From NCBI RefSeq assembly GCF_010820565.1, contig NZ_JAAIJQ010000002.1:62001-126000 (forward strand): a stretch of 64,000 nt of DNA, read 5' to 3'. This document shows positions 26,542-36,893 of this stretch, one piece after another (within the stretch, counting starts at the first letter, position 1; the number at the start of each line of letters is the position of its first letter). Position numbers and translations under genes: made by a program. The notes below the pieces were generated by a model. It saw only the letters and a program-made list of their open reading frames with translations, did not search any database and was not told the DNA's origin. The DNA is from Thiorhodococcus minor. GTDB lineage: Bacteria; Pseudomonadota; Gammaproteobacteria; Chromatiales; Chromatiaceae.

Positions 26542-26811
26542 CTAGCGCCCGTCAGCGCGGCGTGAGATGGTTTCGATCGCCTTGCCGACGGCGTCCGCCG
26601 CTTCGGCGCGCAGTGCCGCATGGGATTCGTCGTCGAGGTGCGAGGCAAAATCCACGGCGTGGCGGACGTACTTGGGTGGCAGGCTGTTCAGCGCGATACA
26701 GGCCAGATCGTCGGCATAGTCGGGATCGGAAGCGAGCGCGCCATCCTCCAAGATCTCTCGGATGCACTCCATGACAAGGCGCTCGTAGACGTTCTCGATA
26801 CTTGCGAGCAT
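26542..26811 (-). CDS. ComFB-family protein
   Basis: The 89-residue protein is a single ComFB domain (late competence development family). Key conserved features are NVYERLVMECIREIL at the N-terminus, an acidic cluster (DPDYADDLACIALNSLPPKYV) with the family's ALN-LPP motif, and an acidic C-terminal helix. Homologues elsewhere bind cyclic dinucleotides and affect motility or competence. It is monocistronic on the minus strand, next to the signalling cluster. Confidence 0.82.
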   Translation of the reverse strand: MLASIENVYERLVMECIREILEDGALASDPDYADDLACIALNSLPPKYVRHAVDFASHLDDESHAALRAEAADAVGKAIETISRRADGR

Positions 26812-27047
26812 GCTCTCACCTCACGTGTCGTGTTAGCTTCGATTTCGAGCATAATAGACCGATATCCTATCTAAGACCGGTGTTTTCGGGCTCAGTCCGG
26901 TCCATGGCTGCGCGCGCGAGCCTGCGCCCACTGGGTGCAGATGTGCCCGGGCGTGCTGGGTGGCCGCTGGTCGTTGCGGCTTTGCGACCCCGGGCATGCG
27001 GGTTAGCATCGAGCAACTAGGCTTGTGCGGTGAGACTCGGGGAGCGC

Positions 27048-27566
27048 ATGAACATCGAGGAATGGCGGGACGTCCTTGGCGACAGCCTCGCGGTGAGCTT
27101 GAATCTGCCCGTCGCGCCATGCGATCGGCCCGCGACGACGGGCGATGCGGCGGCGCATCTGCTCGATGCGATTGCGGTGCTCGAAGAAGGGCCGCCGGCG
27201 CATACCAAGGACGAGCCGGCGCCTGAGATTCAGCGGCTGGAGCTCAAGATCGATCTTCTTACCGATTTGGTCTCTTCTTTGCTTGCAGACAGAATTCCAG
27301 AGCCCGCCGAGGTGCTCATCAGCGGCGCGGGCATGGTTCTGCCGGCCGGCGTTTTGGGCGCCGGGGATGAGCGCGTGCAGCTCTATCCCGGTCAGTGGCT
27401 GGCGCAGCCGCTGATCTTGGAGCTGGGGACACGCGTCGTCAGAGAGGGTGCCGCGGGTGCGTCTTGGGGCTCTCCGGACCCGACGCTGCGCGATGCCCTG
27501 GGCCGCTGGGTCTTCCGGATGCACCGCAGAGAGGTCGCGCGCCGGCGTATGAGCGGCGGCAACTGA
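27048..27566 (+). CDS. Atypical PilZ-like protein (coiled-coil, XCC6012-like)
   Basis: The 172-residue protein starts [13 protein letters not shown], with GGGGAG just before the ATG at 27048; a GTG at 27030 is an alternative. After a variable ~60-residue N-terminus come a heptad-like helix ([23 protein letters not shown]) and a small beta-barrel ([27 protein letters not shown]). This order matches tetrameric, non-canonical PilZ proteins. The RxxxR motif is not evident in the expected place, so c-di-GMP binding is uncertain. It lies just upstream of fleQ. Confidence 0.65.
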   Translation: MNIEEWRDVLGDSLAVSLNLPVAPCDRPATTGDAAAHLLDAIAVLEEGPPAHTKDEPAPEIQRLELKIDLLTDLVSSLLADRIPEPAEVLISGAGMVLPAGVLGAGDERVQLYPGQWLAQPLILELGTRVVREGAAGASWGSPDPTLRDALGRWVFRMHRREVARRRMSGGN

Positions 27567-27673
27567 TTGGCGGTCCGAGTCCGGCGGCGCGGCGTGCGAA
27601 TAGCGCACGGGGGGCAGTCGCTCGCATCGGCGGGAGTGAGGTGAATCTGGGAAGAGGAGCATCCGATCAGGTG

Positions 27674-29044
27674 ATGAGAATAGGTCTCTATGGTCAGGGG
27701 CCCGCAAGGCTCGCAACGCGATCCATCCTGGAGTTTCTGGGCTGCGAGGTCGTGGAGCTGGAGTCGATCGACAAGACTGCCGCAGAGACGTGCTCCGGAC
27801 TCTGGGTATGCGAATCCGCGCCGCGGATCGCCGGTCTTCTTGCCGCCCTTCCCATGCGCGAGAAGCTCCCCATCGTGTGTCAACCTCTTGACGGCGGCTC
27901 TCTCGATCTGAAGCACCGCGCCTTCGTCGTCGAGACCCCGCTCTCTCCGGGCACGGTCATTCAGATCCTCCAGCGTCTCCAGCTCGAGGCAGGGTCCGAC
28001 CCGGAAGCCGACATCGACCTCGTCGGGCAGCACCCCAAGATGCGCGGCGTCAAGCGCCTCATCGCTCAGGTGGCGAAGACGGAGGCAACTGTGCTTATCC
28101 TCGGGGAGACTGGATCGGGGAAGGAAGTGGTCGCCCGAGCCATCCATCGGGCGTCGACTCGGTCGGGCAAGCCATTCGTGGCGGTCAACTGCGGGGCGAT
28201 TCCGGGCGATCTCCTCGAGAGCGAGCTTTTCGGTCACGAGAAGGGCGCCTTCACAGGTGCCTTCACGGCGCGGGCCGGTCGGTTCGAGCTGGCGGAGGAT
28301 GGCGTCCTCTTCCTCGACGAGATTGGCGACATGCCCTTGCCGATGCAGGTGAAGCTGCTGCGCGTGCTGCAGGAGCGCACCTTCGAGCGGGTGGGCTCGA
28401 ACAAGCCCATCCAGACCAACGCCCGGATCGTTTCGGCCACCCACCGCAATCTGGAGGAGGCCGTGGACGCGGGGGACTTTCGCCAGGACCTCTTTTTCCG
28501 GCTCAACGTTTTTCCCATCGAGCTGCCCTCGCTGCGCGAGCGCGAGAGCGATATTCCGCTGCTGGCCGCGACGCTCGAGGAGCGGCTGCGCGAGCAGGGC
28601 GGGCAGCCCGCGCATCTGACCCCAGCCGTCTTCGCCCACCTCCAGGCGCATCCCTGGCCGGGCAACATCCGCGAGCTGGCCAATCTGCTCGAGCAGCTCT
28701 CGATCATGTATCCGGACCAGCTCGTCGATCTGCCGCAGCTACCGACGCGTTTTCGTCCCGCGGATGTCGCGCCCCTGCCGCTGGTCGAGGCGGAGGTCGA
28801 GCCCACGGCCGCGGGCCAGATGCTTCCCGGGATCGGGGATGACATGCTGCCGCCCGAGGGGACAGAGATGCGCGAGTACCTCAATGAGGTCGAGCGCAGG
28901 ATGATCATCTCGGCACTCGAGCAGAATGACTACGTGGTCGCCCGGGCCGCGCGGCGGCTCGGGATGCGCCGCACCACGCTGGTGGAGCGGATGCGCAAGT
29001 TCGGACTCGAGCGCGATGCCAGAGACGCTGCGTCGAATCTTTGA
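27674..29044 (+). CDS. fleQ: Flagellar master regulator FleQ (sigma-54 activator)
   Basis: The 456-residue protein has a short receiver-like domain (1-100), an AAA+ domain and a Fis-type DNA-binding C-terminus ([20 protein letters not shown]). The AAA+ domain has Walker A GETGSGKE (144-151), a perfect GAFTGA (191-196), Walker B FLDEIGD and the arginine-finger region. This is close to Pseudomonas FleQ, which activates flagellar class II genes with sigma-54 and is antagonised by c-di-GMP. The LFRS motif used for c-di-GMP contact in Pseudomonas is replaced by EADIDLVG at 111-118. Start ATG 27674; GTG 27671 also possible. fliE follows directly, with no fleSR. Confidence 0.9.
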   Translation: MRIGLYGQGPARLATRSILEFLGCEVVELESIDKTAAETCSGLWVCESAPRIAGLLAALPMREKLPIVCQPLDGGSLDLKHRAFVVETPLSPGTVIQILQRLQLEAGSDPEADIDLVGQHPKMRGVKRLIAQVAKTEATVLILGETGSGKEVVARAIHRASTRSGKPFVAVNCGAIPGDLLESELFGHEKGAFTGAFTARAGRFELAEDGVLFLDEIGDMPLPMQVKLLRVLQERTFERVGSNKPIQTNARIVSATHRNLEEAVDAGDFRQDLFFRLNVFPIELPSLRERESDIPLLAATLEERLREQGGQPAHLTPAVFAHLQAHPWPGNIRELANLLEQLSIMYPDQLVDLPQLPTRFRPADVAPLPLVEAEVEPTAAGQMLPGIGDDMLPPEGTEMREYLNEVERRMIISALEQNDYVVARAARRLGMRRTTLVERMRKFGLERDARDAASNL

Positions 29045-29246
29045 CGGACGGCCAGCCGCGATCGCGATCGTCCGGCTTGGCGTTTCACCTCGACGAGCGC
29101 GATGCCCAGTCTGCTGAAAGGGCAGTGAATCGCTCCAGCTAGCGGGCCGGAGACGCACAGATCGTCCTTCGAAGGGCCGATACCTCTTTGCGTGAGCCCG
29201 TCGGTCCCGCGATCTCCATCACACTTCTCATCCTTCGGGCTCGCGT

Positions 29247-29264
29247 CCGGCATCCAAATTGCCT
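29247..29264 (+). promoter_or_regulatory. Candidate sigma-54 promoter before fliE
   Basis: CGGCAT, then CCAAA, then TTGCC, with GG at 29249-29250 and GC at 29261-29262 (exact 10-base spacing). Predicted start of transcription is near 29274, about 94 bp before the fliE ATG. It is the only such site seen in this 323-bp fleQ-fliE gap, which otherwise holds no gene. Confidence 0.45.
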
Positions 29265-29367
29265 TTCCAAGTGCATCATTGAGTCGCGGCTGCCGAGGCC
29301 ATCCGGATCCAGAGTTTTTCGGCGCCGCGCTCGGGGTCCCTCTGAGGGGAGCTAGGAGAGGAATCAC

Positions 29368-29706
29368 ATGAGCGAAATGCAGATCCAGAGCGTCTTGCAG
29401 CAGATGCGCGCGCTCTCGCAATCGGGTCGCATCGAGGGCTCAGCAGCCGCTGGAGAGGTCACGGAGGCACGCAAGGCGGAGGACGACGATTTCGCGTCCA
29501 AGCTGCACGAGGCGATTCGCGGTGTGAACGAGGTTCAGCGAGAGGCCAAGACGATGCAGACCCAATTCGAGCTTGGTGAAGAGAACGTCAGCCTGCCTCA
29601 GGTCATGGTCGCCATGAACAAATCGAGCATCGCCTTCGAGGCCACGAACCAGGTTCGCAACCGGCTGCTTTCGGCCTATCAAGAAGTCATGAGCATGCAG
29701 GTGTGA
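29368..29706 (+). CDS. fliE: Flagellar hook-basal body protein FliE
   Basis: The 112-residue FliE links the MS ring to the rod. The C-terminal heptads LGEENVSLPQVMVAMNKSSIAFEATNQVRNRLLSAYQEVM are typical. The ATG at 29368 has AGGAGAGG upstream. It is the first gene of the fliEFGHIJKLMNOPQR-flhBA run; fliF starts 38 bp later. A sigma-54-like site lies about 100 bp upstream. Confidence 0.95.
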   Translation: MSEMQIQSVLQQMRALSQSGRIEGSAAAGEVTEARKAEDDDFASKLHEAIRGVNEVQREAKTMQTQFELGEENVSLPQVMVAMNKSSIAFEATNQVRNRLLSAYQEVMSMQV

Positions 29707-29744
29707 TCCTGTCTGGATCACACCGCTAGGGAAGAGACACACCC

Positions 29745-31430
29745 ATGGCGTCATCCCTCACCGCCACATTCTCGACGGGCATGAAGACCTTTACGGAGAT
29801 GCCCACAGGTCGACAGCTCGCTTTGATCGGCATGATCGCGGGCGGACTGGTGGCGGCGGCCGCCATCCTCTTCTGGGCCTTCAAGCCAACCTACGCGCCC
29901 CTGTTCGGGCAGATGGACAGCGCCGAGGCGTCCGAGGTGATGCAGGCCCTGTCACAGATGGGCGTCCCCTATAAGGTCGATAATTTGACGGGGCGGGTCG
30001 AGATCCCTCAGCAGAAGATCGCCGAGACACGGCTCCTGCTCGCTGGCCAGGGCCTGCCGAAGTCGGCCGACATCGGCTTCGAGCTGCTGCAGCAGGACGC
30101 GGGCTTCGGCACCAGCCGGCTCATCGAGGGGGCGCGTTATCAGCGCGCGCTCGAAGGTGAGCTCGGGCGGTCGATCTCCGCCTTGGATCCGGTCGAGCGC
30201 GCGCGTGTGCATATTGCCAAGGCGCAGCGCTCGGTCTTCGTGCGCGAGCGGACACCGCCGAGCGCATCTGTCGTCGTACATCTGAAGGGGGCTCGCTCTT
30301 TGAGCGACGCTCAGGTCGGTGCCATCGTGCATCTCGTCTCATCGAGCATTCCCGAGCTGACCCCCGAGCGCGTCACGGTCGTCGACCAGACCGGACGGCT
30401 GCTGACTCAGGACGACGAAGAAACTGGCAATAACCTCAGTCTCGACAGTCTGGAATACACCCAGCGCGTCGAGGCGAGCTATGTGAATCGCGTCCAGTCA
30501 TTGCTCGCGCCCATCGTGGGACGTGACCGCGTTCGCGTTCAGGTCGCGGCGGACCTTGACTTTTCGCGCGTTGAGCGTACCCAAGAGACCTTCGATCCGG
30601 ACCGCACCGCCGTGCGCTCCGAGCAGACTAACGAAGAAGAGCGCATTGGCGCGGATCCGGGCGCCGGCGGCATTCCAGGTGCGCTGACGAATCAGCCGCC
30701 GCAGGGTGGGGCCGTTGGCGAGCGCGCCGAGGCGGCCGGCTCGTCCTTGGTGCCGAGCAGTCGAAGCCAGCAGACCACGCGCAACTACGAGGTCGACCGC
30801 ACCATCGCCCATGTACAGGAAACGCCGGGCGGTATCCGCCGCCTGACGACGGCCGTGGTGGTGGACTATCAAGACGAGGTGAACGAGGACGGCGAGCCGG
30901 TCCGCGTGCCCCGCGCCGAGGCGGAGATGGAGACCATTCGGGCCTTGGTGCGCGAGGCGGTCGGCTTCAATGAAGCACGCGGCGATTCGATCAGGGTCAG
31001 CGCAGCCTCTTTCGTGCAGGAGGCATTCGAGGAAGACGCCGTCCCGATCTGGACGCAGCCGTGGTTCCTCGAGCTGGTGAAGACCTTCGGCGGCTTCCTC
31101 ATGGCGCTGCTCGTGATCTTGCTGGTGGTGCGCCCGGGTATCCGGCAGCTATCGCCGCAGCCGCCCGAGCCGGAGGGGCAGGCGGCACTCGAGTCAGAGG
31201 ATGGCGAGGAGCAGCTTGCGCTGACGGACGAGTCAGGCGGTCAGGCTGGCGAAGAGGGCGAGGATGTCGTGGCACTCAGCCATCAGCCATCGGCGCTCGG
31301 CGCGCTCGCAGGACCTAAGGGACTGGACCAACAGCAGCTGGATCTCGATGCCGTTCGGGAGATGGTGAAAGAGGATCCCAAGCGTGTCGCACAGGTGATG
31401 AAGTCGTGGTTGGCTGAAGATGGCAACTGA
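29745..31430 (+). CDS. fliF: Flagellar MS-ring protein FliF
   Basis: The 561-residue protein has an N-terminal membrane helix (LIGMIAGGLVAAAAILFW), ring-building motif segments (APLFGQMDSAEASEVMQAL, ARVHIAKAQRSVFVRERTPPSASVVV) and a second membrane helix near 448-468. The acidic cytoplasmic C-tail (LAGPKGLDQQQLDLDAVREMVKEDP) binds FliG. It forms the MS ring in the inner membrane. The stop overlaps the fliG start by 11 bp. Confidence 0.96.
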   Translation: MASSLTATFSTGMKTFTEMPTGRQLALIGMIAGGLVAAAAILFWAFKPTYAPLFGQMDSAEASEVMQALSQMGVPYKVDNLTGRVEIPQQKIAETRLLLAGQGLPKSADIGFELLQQDAGFGTSRLIEGARYQRALEGELGRSISALDPVERARVHIAKAQRSVFVRERTPPSASVVVHLKGARSLSDAQVGAIVHLVSSSIPELTPERVTVVDQTGRLLTQDDEETGNNLSLDSLEYTQRVEASYVNRVQSLLAPIVGRDRVRVQVAADLDFSRVERTQETFDPDRTAVRSEQTNEEERIGADPGAGGIPGALTNQPPQGGAVGERAEAAGSSLVPSSRSQQTTRNYEVDRTIAHVQETPGGIRRLTTAVVVDYQDEVNEDGEPVRVPRAEAEMETIRALVREAVGFNEARGDSIRVSAASFVQEAFEEDAVPIWTQPWFLELVKTFGGFLMALLVILLVVRPGIRQLSPQPPEPEGQAALESEDGEEQLALTDESGGQAGEEGEDVVALSHQPSALGALAGPKGLDQQQLDLDAVREMVKEDPKRVAQVMKSWLAEDGN

Positions 31431-32436
31431 AACGAAAGAGAGCAAGTACAGCGGCTCCGAGCGCGCGGCCATCTTCATGATGAGCCTGGGCGAGGAGGCG
31501 GCGGCCGAGATCCTCCGGCACATGGGACCGAAAGAGGTCCAGAAGATCGGCACGGCCATGGCTTCGCTGGAAAAGGTCTCGCGCACTGACATCGATCAGG
31601 TGCTGCGCGAGTTTTCGGACATCGTCCAAGAGCAGACGTCGCTGGGCATCGGCGCGGACGACTACGTCAGGAACGTGCTGCGCTCGGCGCTCGGCGACGA
31701 CAAGGCCGAGGGGCTGATCGACCGCATCCTGCTCGGGCGCAACTCCAAGGGTCTGGAGGCGCTGAAGTGGCTGGATCCGCGCGCGGTGGCGGAGATGATT
31801 CGCCACGAGCATCCGCAGATCGTCGCCATCGTGCTGTCTCACCTGGATCCCGACCAATCCGCGGAGACCTTGTCGCACCTGCCGGAGCGCATGCAGTCCG
31901 ACCTCATCCTGCGCATCGCCACCCTGGATGGCGTGCAGCCGGCCGCGCTGCAGGAGCTCGACGAGATCCTCGAGCGTCAACTTTCCGGCAAGAACACGGC
32001 GAAGTCGTCCATGATCGGCGGCGTCAAGACGGCGGCCAGCATCCTCAACTTCATGGATGCCTCAAAGGAGACCACCATCATGGACGGCGTGCTGCAGGTG
32101 GACGAGGATCTGGGCACCCGAATCCAAGAGCTGATGTTCGTCTTCGGCAACCTCGTCGATGTCGACGACCGCGGCATCCAGACGCTGATGCGCGAGATCT
32201 CCACCGAGTCGCTGGTCCTGGCGCTCAAGGGTGCCGAGGAAGAGCTCAAGGACAAGATCTTCCGCAACATGTCGAAGCGTGCTGCCGAGATGCTGCGCGA
32301 GGACCTGGAGACCAAGGGGCCGGTACGCGTCAGTGACGTCGAAACGGCGCAGAAGGAGATTCTCGCCATTGCGCGGCGCCTCGCCGACAGTGGTGAGATC
32401 GTGCTCGGTGGCAAGGGTGGGGAGCAGATGCTGTGA
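31420..32436 (+). CDS. fliG: Flagellar motor switch protein FliG
   Basis: The 338-residue rotor protein has three parts. The N-terminal domain (AAIFMMSLGEEAAAEILRHMGPKEVQKIG) binds FliF. The middle domain has the EHPQIVAIVLSHLDP motif. The C-terminal torque helix carries alternating charged residues (VFGNLVDVDDRGIQTLMREISTESLVLALKGAEEELKDKIFRNMSKRA). It contacts both FliM and the stators MotAB/MotCD. It overlaps fliF by 11 bp and is followed by fliH with a 4-base overlap. Confidence 0.97.
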   Translation: MATETKESKYSGSERAAIFMMSLGEEAAAEILRHMGPKEVQKIGTAMASLEKVSRTDIDQVLREFSDIVQEQTSLGIGADDYVRNVLRSALGDDKAEGLIDRILLGRNSKGLEALKWLDPRAVAEMIRHEHPQIVAIVLSHLDPDQSAETLSHLPERMQSDLILRIATLDGVQPAALQELDEILERQLSGKNTAKSSMIGGVKTAASILNFMDASKETTIMDGVLQVDEDLGTRIQELMFVFGNLVDVDDRGIQTLMREISTESLVLALKGAEEELKDKIFRNMSKRAAEMLREDLETKGPVRVSDVETAQKEILAIARRLADSGEIVLGGKGGEQML

Positions 32437-33278
32437 GCCAAGCAGCCTCTTCGCAGCCTTCTCGGGCGCATGATGTCGAGCGCTGGCTGCCGCCGGACGT
32501 TGGCCGCGCAACGGCACCCGTGCTCAAGCCGCCGACGCAGGAAGAGATCGCCGCCATCGAAGAGGCGGCGCGGCGCGCTGGTGCGGAAGCGGGATTTCGG
32601 GATGGCTACCGGGCAGGCCACAAAGAGGGCGCCGACAAGGCTGCCGAAGAAGCACGCGTCGAGCAGGAGCAGCGCGCGGCACGCGAGGAGGCGCAGCGCC
32701 AGGAGCAGACCCAGGCGCTGACGGAAACCGTCGCCGCGCTCGAAGGCATCGCCCAGGAGCTCGCGGACCCGCTGGCCAGTACCGCCGACGAGCTGGAGCC
32801 TGAGCTGCTGGCCTTGGTCGAGGCCCTCGCCCGTCAGGTGATCATGGAGGAGCTGAGCACGCGGCCCGAGCTGATCCAGCAGGTTCTGCATCAGGCATTG
32901 GCGCAGCTGCCATCGCGGCAGCATGCCTTGAAGGTTCATGTGCATCCGCATCAACAGGCTATCTTGGCGACCTACGCTCAAGCGCGCGGCGAGCAGGTCG
33001 TCTGGGTGGCGGATGCGGCCATCGAGCCGGGTGGGTGTCTCATCGAGAGCGGACCCAGCCGGATCGATGCCAGCCTCGAGTCGCGGTTGCGCCAGGGCGT
33101 CGCGGCCATTTGGGGCGACCTCTCCAAATCGCGTCAAGAGATTGACGTACTCGAGCTTGCGGCCGAGCCGACGGATGCCCTGGCGGACGTCGCTAAGATC
33201 GAGCCCGAGCCCGAGCCCGAGCCCGAGCTGGGCGAGCCGTTAGATCCTGCGCACGAAGACGCCGAGGAGTCTCCATGA
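32433..33278 (+). CDS. fliH: Flagellar export regulator FliH
   Basis: The 281-residue protein starts with GTG at 32433. Residues 30-110 contain the Ala/Gly/Glu-rich helical region with GxxxG-type spacing ([26 protein letters not shown]). The C-terminal half is the FliH/HrpE-like domain that binds FliI ([29 protein letters not shown]). The tail is unusual: it encodes a Glu-Pro repeat from four in-frame GAGCCC copies at 33201-33224. FliH regulates the FliI ATPase and docks export cargo. The start overlaps the fliG stop. Confidence 0.92.
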   Translation: MSQAASSQPSRAHDVERWLPPDVGRATAPVLKPPTQEEIAAIEEAARRAGAEAGFRDGYRAGHKEGADKAAEEARVEQEQRAAREEAQRQEQTQALTETVAALEGIAQELADPLASTADELEPELLALVEALARQVIMEELSTRPELIQQVLHQALAQLPSRQHALKVHVHPHQQAILATYAQARGEQVVWVADAAIEPGGCLIESGPSRIDASLESRLRQGVAAIWGDLSKSRQEIDVLELAAEPTDALADVAKIEPEPEPEPELGEPLDPAHEDAEESP

Positions 33279-34678
33279 GCGAGGTCATCCACGAGCTCAA
33301 GCAAGAAAGCAGACGGCAGCTGAGTCTCGGGCTGAAGGACCGGCTGAGTCAGTCGCGTCAGCGCATCGACGAAACGCTGGCGCCTCAGCCGGAGGGGCGT
33401 CTCTCGCGCATGGTGGGGATGACGCTCGAGGCCGAGGGCATTCGCCTGCCCGTCGGCGGCCGCGCGGCCATTCATACCTCGACGGGCAAGCGCCTCGCCG
33501 CCGAGGTCGTCGGCTTCAATGGCGAGAAGACCTTCCTCATGCCTGAGGGGCAGCTCGAGGGGCTGATTCCAGGCGCGCGGATCGAGCCGCTCGAGCAGAC
33601 CCGGCGGATCGCCGTCGGATCTGAGCTGCTCGGGCGCGTGGTGGACGCCTTGGGCAAGCCGCTGGACGGCGGCGGGCCGATCCGGGCGTCTGAAGCCGTC
33701 TCGATCGAGGGCCGCCCCATCAATCCGTTGACACGCGCGCCTGTGACCGAGTCGCTGGATGTCGGTATCCGTGCCCTCAACGGCCTGCTGTCGGTGGGTC
33801 GCGGTCAACGAATCGGGCTCTTTGCCGGAAGTGGCGTGGGCAAGAGCGTGCTCTTGGGCATGATGACGCGGCATACCGAGGCGGATGTCATCGTGGTCGG
33901 GCTCATCGGCGAGCGTGGCCGCGAGGTGAACGAGTTTATTCACGACATCCTCGACCTGGAATCGCGCAAGCGTACCGTGGTCGTGGCGGTCCCCGCCGAC
34001 CAGTCTCCATTGCTGCGCCAGCATGGCGCCTGGGTATCGACGCGCATCGCCGAGTACTTCCGCGACCAGGGGCTCAATGTGCTCCTGCTCATGGATTCGC
34101 TCACGCGCTTTGCGCAGGCCGCCCGCGAGATCGCCATGGCGATCGGCGAGCCGCCCGCGACCAAGGGCTATTCCGCCTCTGTCTTCGCGCGCCTGCCGCA
34201 GCTGGTGGAGCGCGCGGGCAATGGCGACACGGGCGGCGGCTCCATCACGGCCTTCTACACGGTGCTGGCGGAGGGCGACGATCAGAACGATCCCATCGTG
34301 GACTCCGCTCGCGCCATCCTCGACGGCCATGTCGTGCTGTCGCGCGAGATCGCCGAGACCGGCCGTTATCCGGCCATCGACGTCGGCGCATCCGTGTCGC
34401 GCGTCATGAGCGCCGTGGTGACGCCCGAGCATCAGCGCGCCGCGTTCCGTTTCCGCGGCATCCTCTCGACCTATGCGCGCAATCGCGACCTGATCGCGGT
34501 TGGCGCCTATCGCAAGGGCTCGGATGCGGCCTTGGACGAGGCCGTGGCGATGCAGCCACGGCTCGAGGATTATCTGCGCCAGGACCGGCTCGAAGCGGCG
34601 GGGCTCGAACAGTCTCGGCAAGCCCTCTTCGAGGTCTTGGGTCTCCAGCCGCCGGCTGGAAGGAGTGATGGGGCATGA
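33275..34678 (+). CDS. fliI: Flagellum-specific ATPase FliI
   Basis: The 467-residue F1-beta-like ATPase energises type III export. The Walker A region reads [17 protein letters not shown] and the Walker B region [17 protein letters not shown]. The family motif [10 protein letters not shown] appears as [10 protein letters not shown], and [23 protein letters not shown] is intact. FliI forms a hexamer below the export gate with FliH and FliJ. The ATG overlaps the fliH stop by 4 bases and its own stop overlaps fliJ. Confidence 0.97.
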   Translation: MSEVIHELKQESRRQLSLGLKDRLSQSRQRIDETLAPQPEGRLSRMVGMTLEAEGIRLPVGGRAAIHTSTGKRLAAEVVGFNGEKTFLMPEGQLEGLIPGARIEPLEQTRRIAVGSELLGRVVDALGKPLDGGGPIRASEAVSIEGRPINPLTRAPVTESLDVGIRALNGLLSVGRGQRIGLFAGSGVGKSVLLGMMTRHTEADVIVVGLIGERGREVNEFIHDILDLESRKRTVVVAVPADQSPLLRQHGAWVSTRIAEYFRDQGLNVLLLMDSLTRFAQAAREIAMAIGEPPATKGYSASVFARLPQLVERAGNGDTGGGSITAFYTVLAEGDDQNDPIVDSARAILDGHVVLSREIAETGRYPAIDVGASVSRVMSAVVTPEHQRAAFRFRGILSTYARNRDLIAVGAYRKGSDAALDEAVAMQPRLEDYLRQDRLEAAGLEQSRQALFEVLGLQPPAGRSDGA

Positions 34679-35127
34679 GCGTGCGGCGTTTCCAGCGATT
34701 GCTGAAGATTCGTGAGGCGCAAGAGAACGAGGCCGCCGTGGTGCTTGCCGAGCGGCTGGCCGATCTGGGCAAGCTGGAGCAGCAGCGCGATCAGCTCACG
34801 GAGTACCAGTCGGTCTATCTCGATGCGCTGGTGCCCAATGATGCGCGACTCCTCAAGCAGCTGGGGCTCATGCATCAGCAGCTGCGCGAGGCGCTGCAGC
34901 AGCAGGAGCTGCGCGTCGGGGCGGCTCAGACACGGGTCGATCAGGCGCGTGATGCGTGGCTTGAGCGGCATCAGGCGAGCCTGTCGCTGGAGAAGCTGAT
35001 CGAGCGCAGGCGCCGCGCCGACGCCGTCGAGGAGAATCGCAAGCAGCAGAGTGCCTTGGATATGTGGGCGACCCTCAGGGCCTTCCAAAAGGACCAAGGA
35101 CTGGGTTTTTCAGGGTCGGACGACTGA
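34675..35127 (+). CDS. fliJ: Flagellar export chaperone FliJ
   Basis: The 150-residue, almost wholly helical protein forms a long coiled coil ([25 protein letters not shown], then many Gln/Leu heptads). It fits the FliJ/STAND-like rod that links FliI to FlhA. Size and position between fliI and fliK support the call; the sequence itself is low in signature motifs. It overlaps fliI by 4 bases. Confidence 0.88.
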   Translation: MSVRRFQRLLKIREAQENEAAVVLAERLADLGKLEQQRDQLTEYQSVYLDALVPNDARLLKQLGLMHQQLREALQQQELRVGAAQTRVDQARDAWLERHQASLSLEKLIERRRRADAVEENRKQQSALDMWATLRAFQKDQGLGFSGSDD

Positions 35128-35138
35128 GGATCAGGATC

Positions 35139-36638
35139 ATGCAATCGGGCAATGTTCAAACTGCGGCAGTCGGTCTTTTCGCTCAGCTGCTCAATGCAGG
35201 AGTCGTCGAAGAGGGAGGGCTGGATGCTGGCGCGCCCTCCGACTTCATCGATGCCATGGGCAAGCAGATCCGCGGGCTCTTGGAAAAGAATGGCATGGAT
35301 TCCGCCGCCCTGGAGTCGGCCGACAACCAGGCGCTGGTCACAGCCTTCCTGTCCGCGATGCAGGGACAGGCTGCGGGGATCCAGGTCGACCCCGACGGGG
35401 GCGGCTCCAGCGCCTTGGAGGGACTGAATCGCCTGTTATCCGGGCTTGATCGCGGTCAGCCAGAGGGGGCGCAAGCGGCTGCAGAAAACCATGAGGCCGC
35501 CGGCCTGGCGGGAGTCGATGGCCTCGAGAGGATCGAGGCACTGCCGGCGTTCGTGCTCGAGCAGCTGGCGCAGTCGGGCGCGCTCGGGGGGGGCGCGCAG
35601 GGTTACGGGCAAGCCTTGAGCGCGTCTCCTGGGCAGCTCGCGGTGGACGCTGTCGGTACCGGATCAGAGACACAGCAGCCCGCCAACAGCTCGGCTCGAT
35701 CTGCCCTTGAGGCGCGCTTGGCCGAGCTGTTGTCGAGCCTTGGCCAAGTTGGGGCGGCATCCAATGTGGGCGAGCGATCCGGGACGTCTGGACAAGGGCT
35801 CGCCACGGCGCTCTATTCTCGGCTCGTTTCGCCAAGCTCGCCAAATGCGGCGGGTGCCTCTGCGGCGGAGGCTGATGTAGGCGGTATGTCGGACAGGGAA
35901 TTGGCCGAATTCGTCGAGGCGCTGCGATCACAGCTTGCCGCAGGTGCCACGGAGCAAGTTGCGGGCTCGACGACCAAGGGGGCTGCAGTGTCGGCGGTTC
36001 AGTCGCTGGCCCAAGCCTTGGGCGCGGAGCAGGGAGGGCAGGCAACTTCGGATTCCATTGCAGCGCTCATCGGACGAAGCTTTACGCGCTCGGATGCACT
36101 CGCCGCACGGTCGATGGACGAGACGGCCGAGGATGCGGCTGGCCTCGTCACAGGCCTGAAGGGCGGTGATGCGTCGGCTGGGCTGCAGCGCGCCCAGGTC
36201 TTCGACCTGTCCAAGCTCCTGCAGCCGGGGGGGGAGGGGCGTCTTGCCGAGCAGGTGAAGTGGACCATGCAAGCTGGGCTCGAGTCAGCGGAGCTGAAGC
36301 TCCATCCGCCGAGTCTCGGTACGCTGGACGTGCGGGTGACCATGGAGGGCGACAAGGCGAGCGTTCAGTTCGTCTCGCCACACCCAGTCGTTCGGGAGGT
36401 GCTCGAGGCCGCGCTGCCGCGGTTGAGAGAGGCCCTGGCGCAGGACGGCGTTGCGCTCGTCGACGTCAGCGTCTCCGAGCATCGCGCGGGCGGCGGCGAC
36501 GGTTCCGCCGGGAGTGATTCCGGTCAGCGGGATGAGGCTCAGGGCCTCGACGCGGCTGCCGACGAGGTCGGCGACGAGCTGGGCACCGCGGTCGGTGCGC
36601 TGTCGCGACGCCTCAGCCAGCACGACTATTTTGCTTGA
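35139..36638 (+). CDS. fliK: Flagellar hook-length control protein FliK
   Basis: The 499-residue protein starts at 35139, chosen because GAGGATCAGGATC just upstream gives a site and an upstream extension overlaps fliJ. The long N-terminal ruler region is Ala/Gly/Gln-rich and poorly conserved. The C-terminal Flg_hook domain is clear: LQPGGEGRLAEQVKWTMQ, AELKLHPPSLGTLDVRVTMEGD, VQFVSPHPVVREVLEAALPRLREAL. It switches export from rod/hook to filament substrates through FlhB. A second, diverged FliK is encoded at 55825-57477. Confidence 0.92.
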   Translation: MQSGNVQTAAVGLFAQLLNAGVVEEGGLDAGAPSDFIDAMGKQIRGLLEKNGMDSAALESADNQALVTAFLSAMQGQAAGIQVDPDGGGSSALEGLNRLLSGLDRGQPEGAQAAAENHEAAGLAGVDGLERIEALPAFVLEQLAQSGALGGGAQGYGQALSASPGQLAVDAVGTGSETQQPANSSARSALEARLAELLSSLGQVGAASNVGERSGTSGQGLATALYSRLVSPSSPNAAGASAAEADVGGMSDRELAEFVEALRSQLAAGATEQVAGSTTKGAAVSAVQSLAQALGAEQGGQATSDSIAALIGRSFTRSDALAARSMDETAEDAAGLVTGLKGGDASAGLQRAQVFDLSKLLQPGGEGRLAEQVKWTMQAGLESAELKLHPPSLGTLDVRVTMEGDKASVQFVSPHPVVREVLEAALPRLREALAQDGVALVDVSVSEHRAGGGDGSAGSDSGQRDEAQGLDAAADEVGDELGTAVGALSRRLSQHDYFA

Positions 36639-36893
36639 GCTGGGCTGGAGCTGGCTCGGCGAGCGCTGTTCTCGAGGCCGATGCGTCAGGGACATGCGGC
36701 TCCACGTCCTGTTGTCCGTGCCCGGCGAGGCCCGATCGGCCTGTCGCACCAAGGCGCCGCGGCAGCCCAAGACAGGTTTCTACCTCCAGGTCCGAGGGCC
36801 GTGACCGCGGGATGCCTGTCGCTCGCCTGTCCGATTGCATTAGTCCCGGATTTGCTGGATTCTGAGGCGAAGTCTTCAACTCATGGGTAAGTT

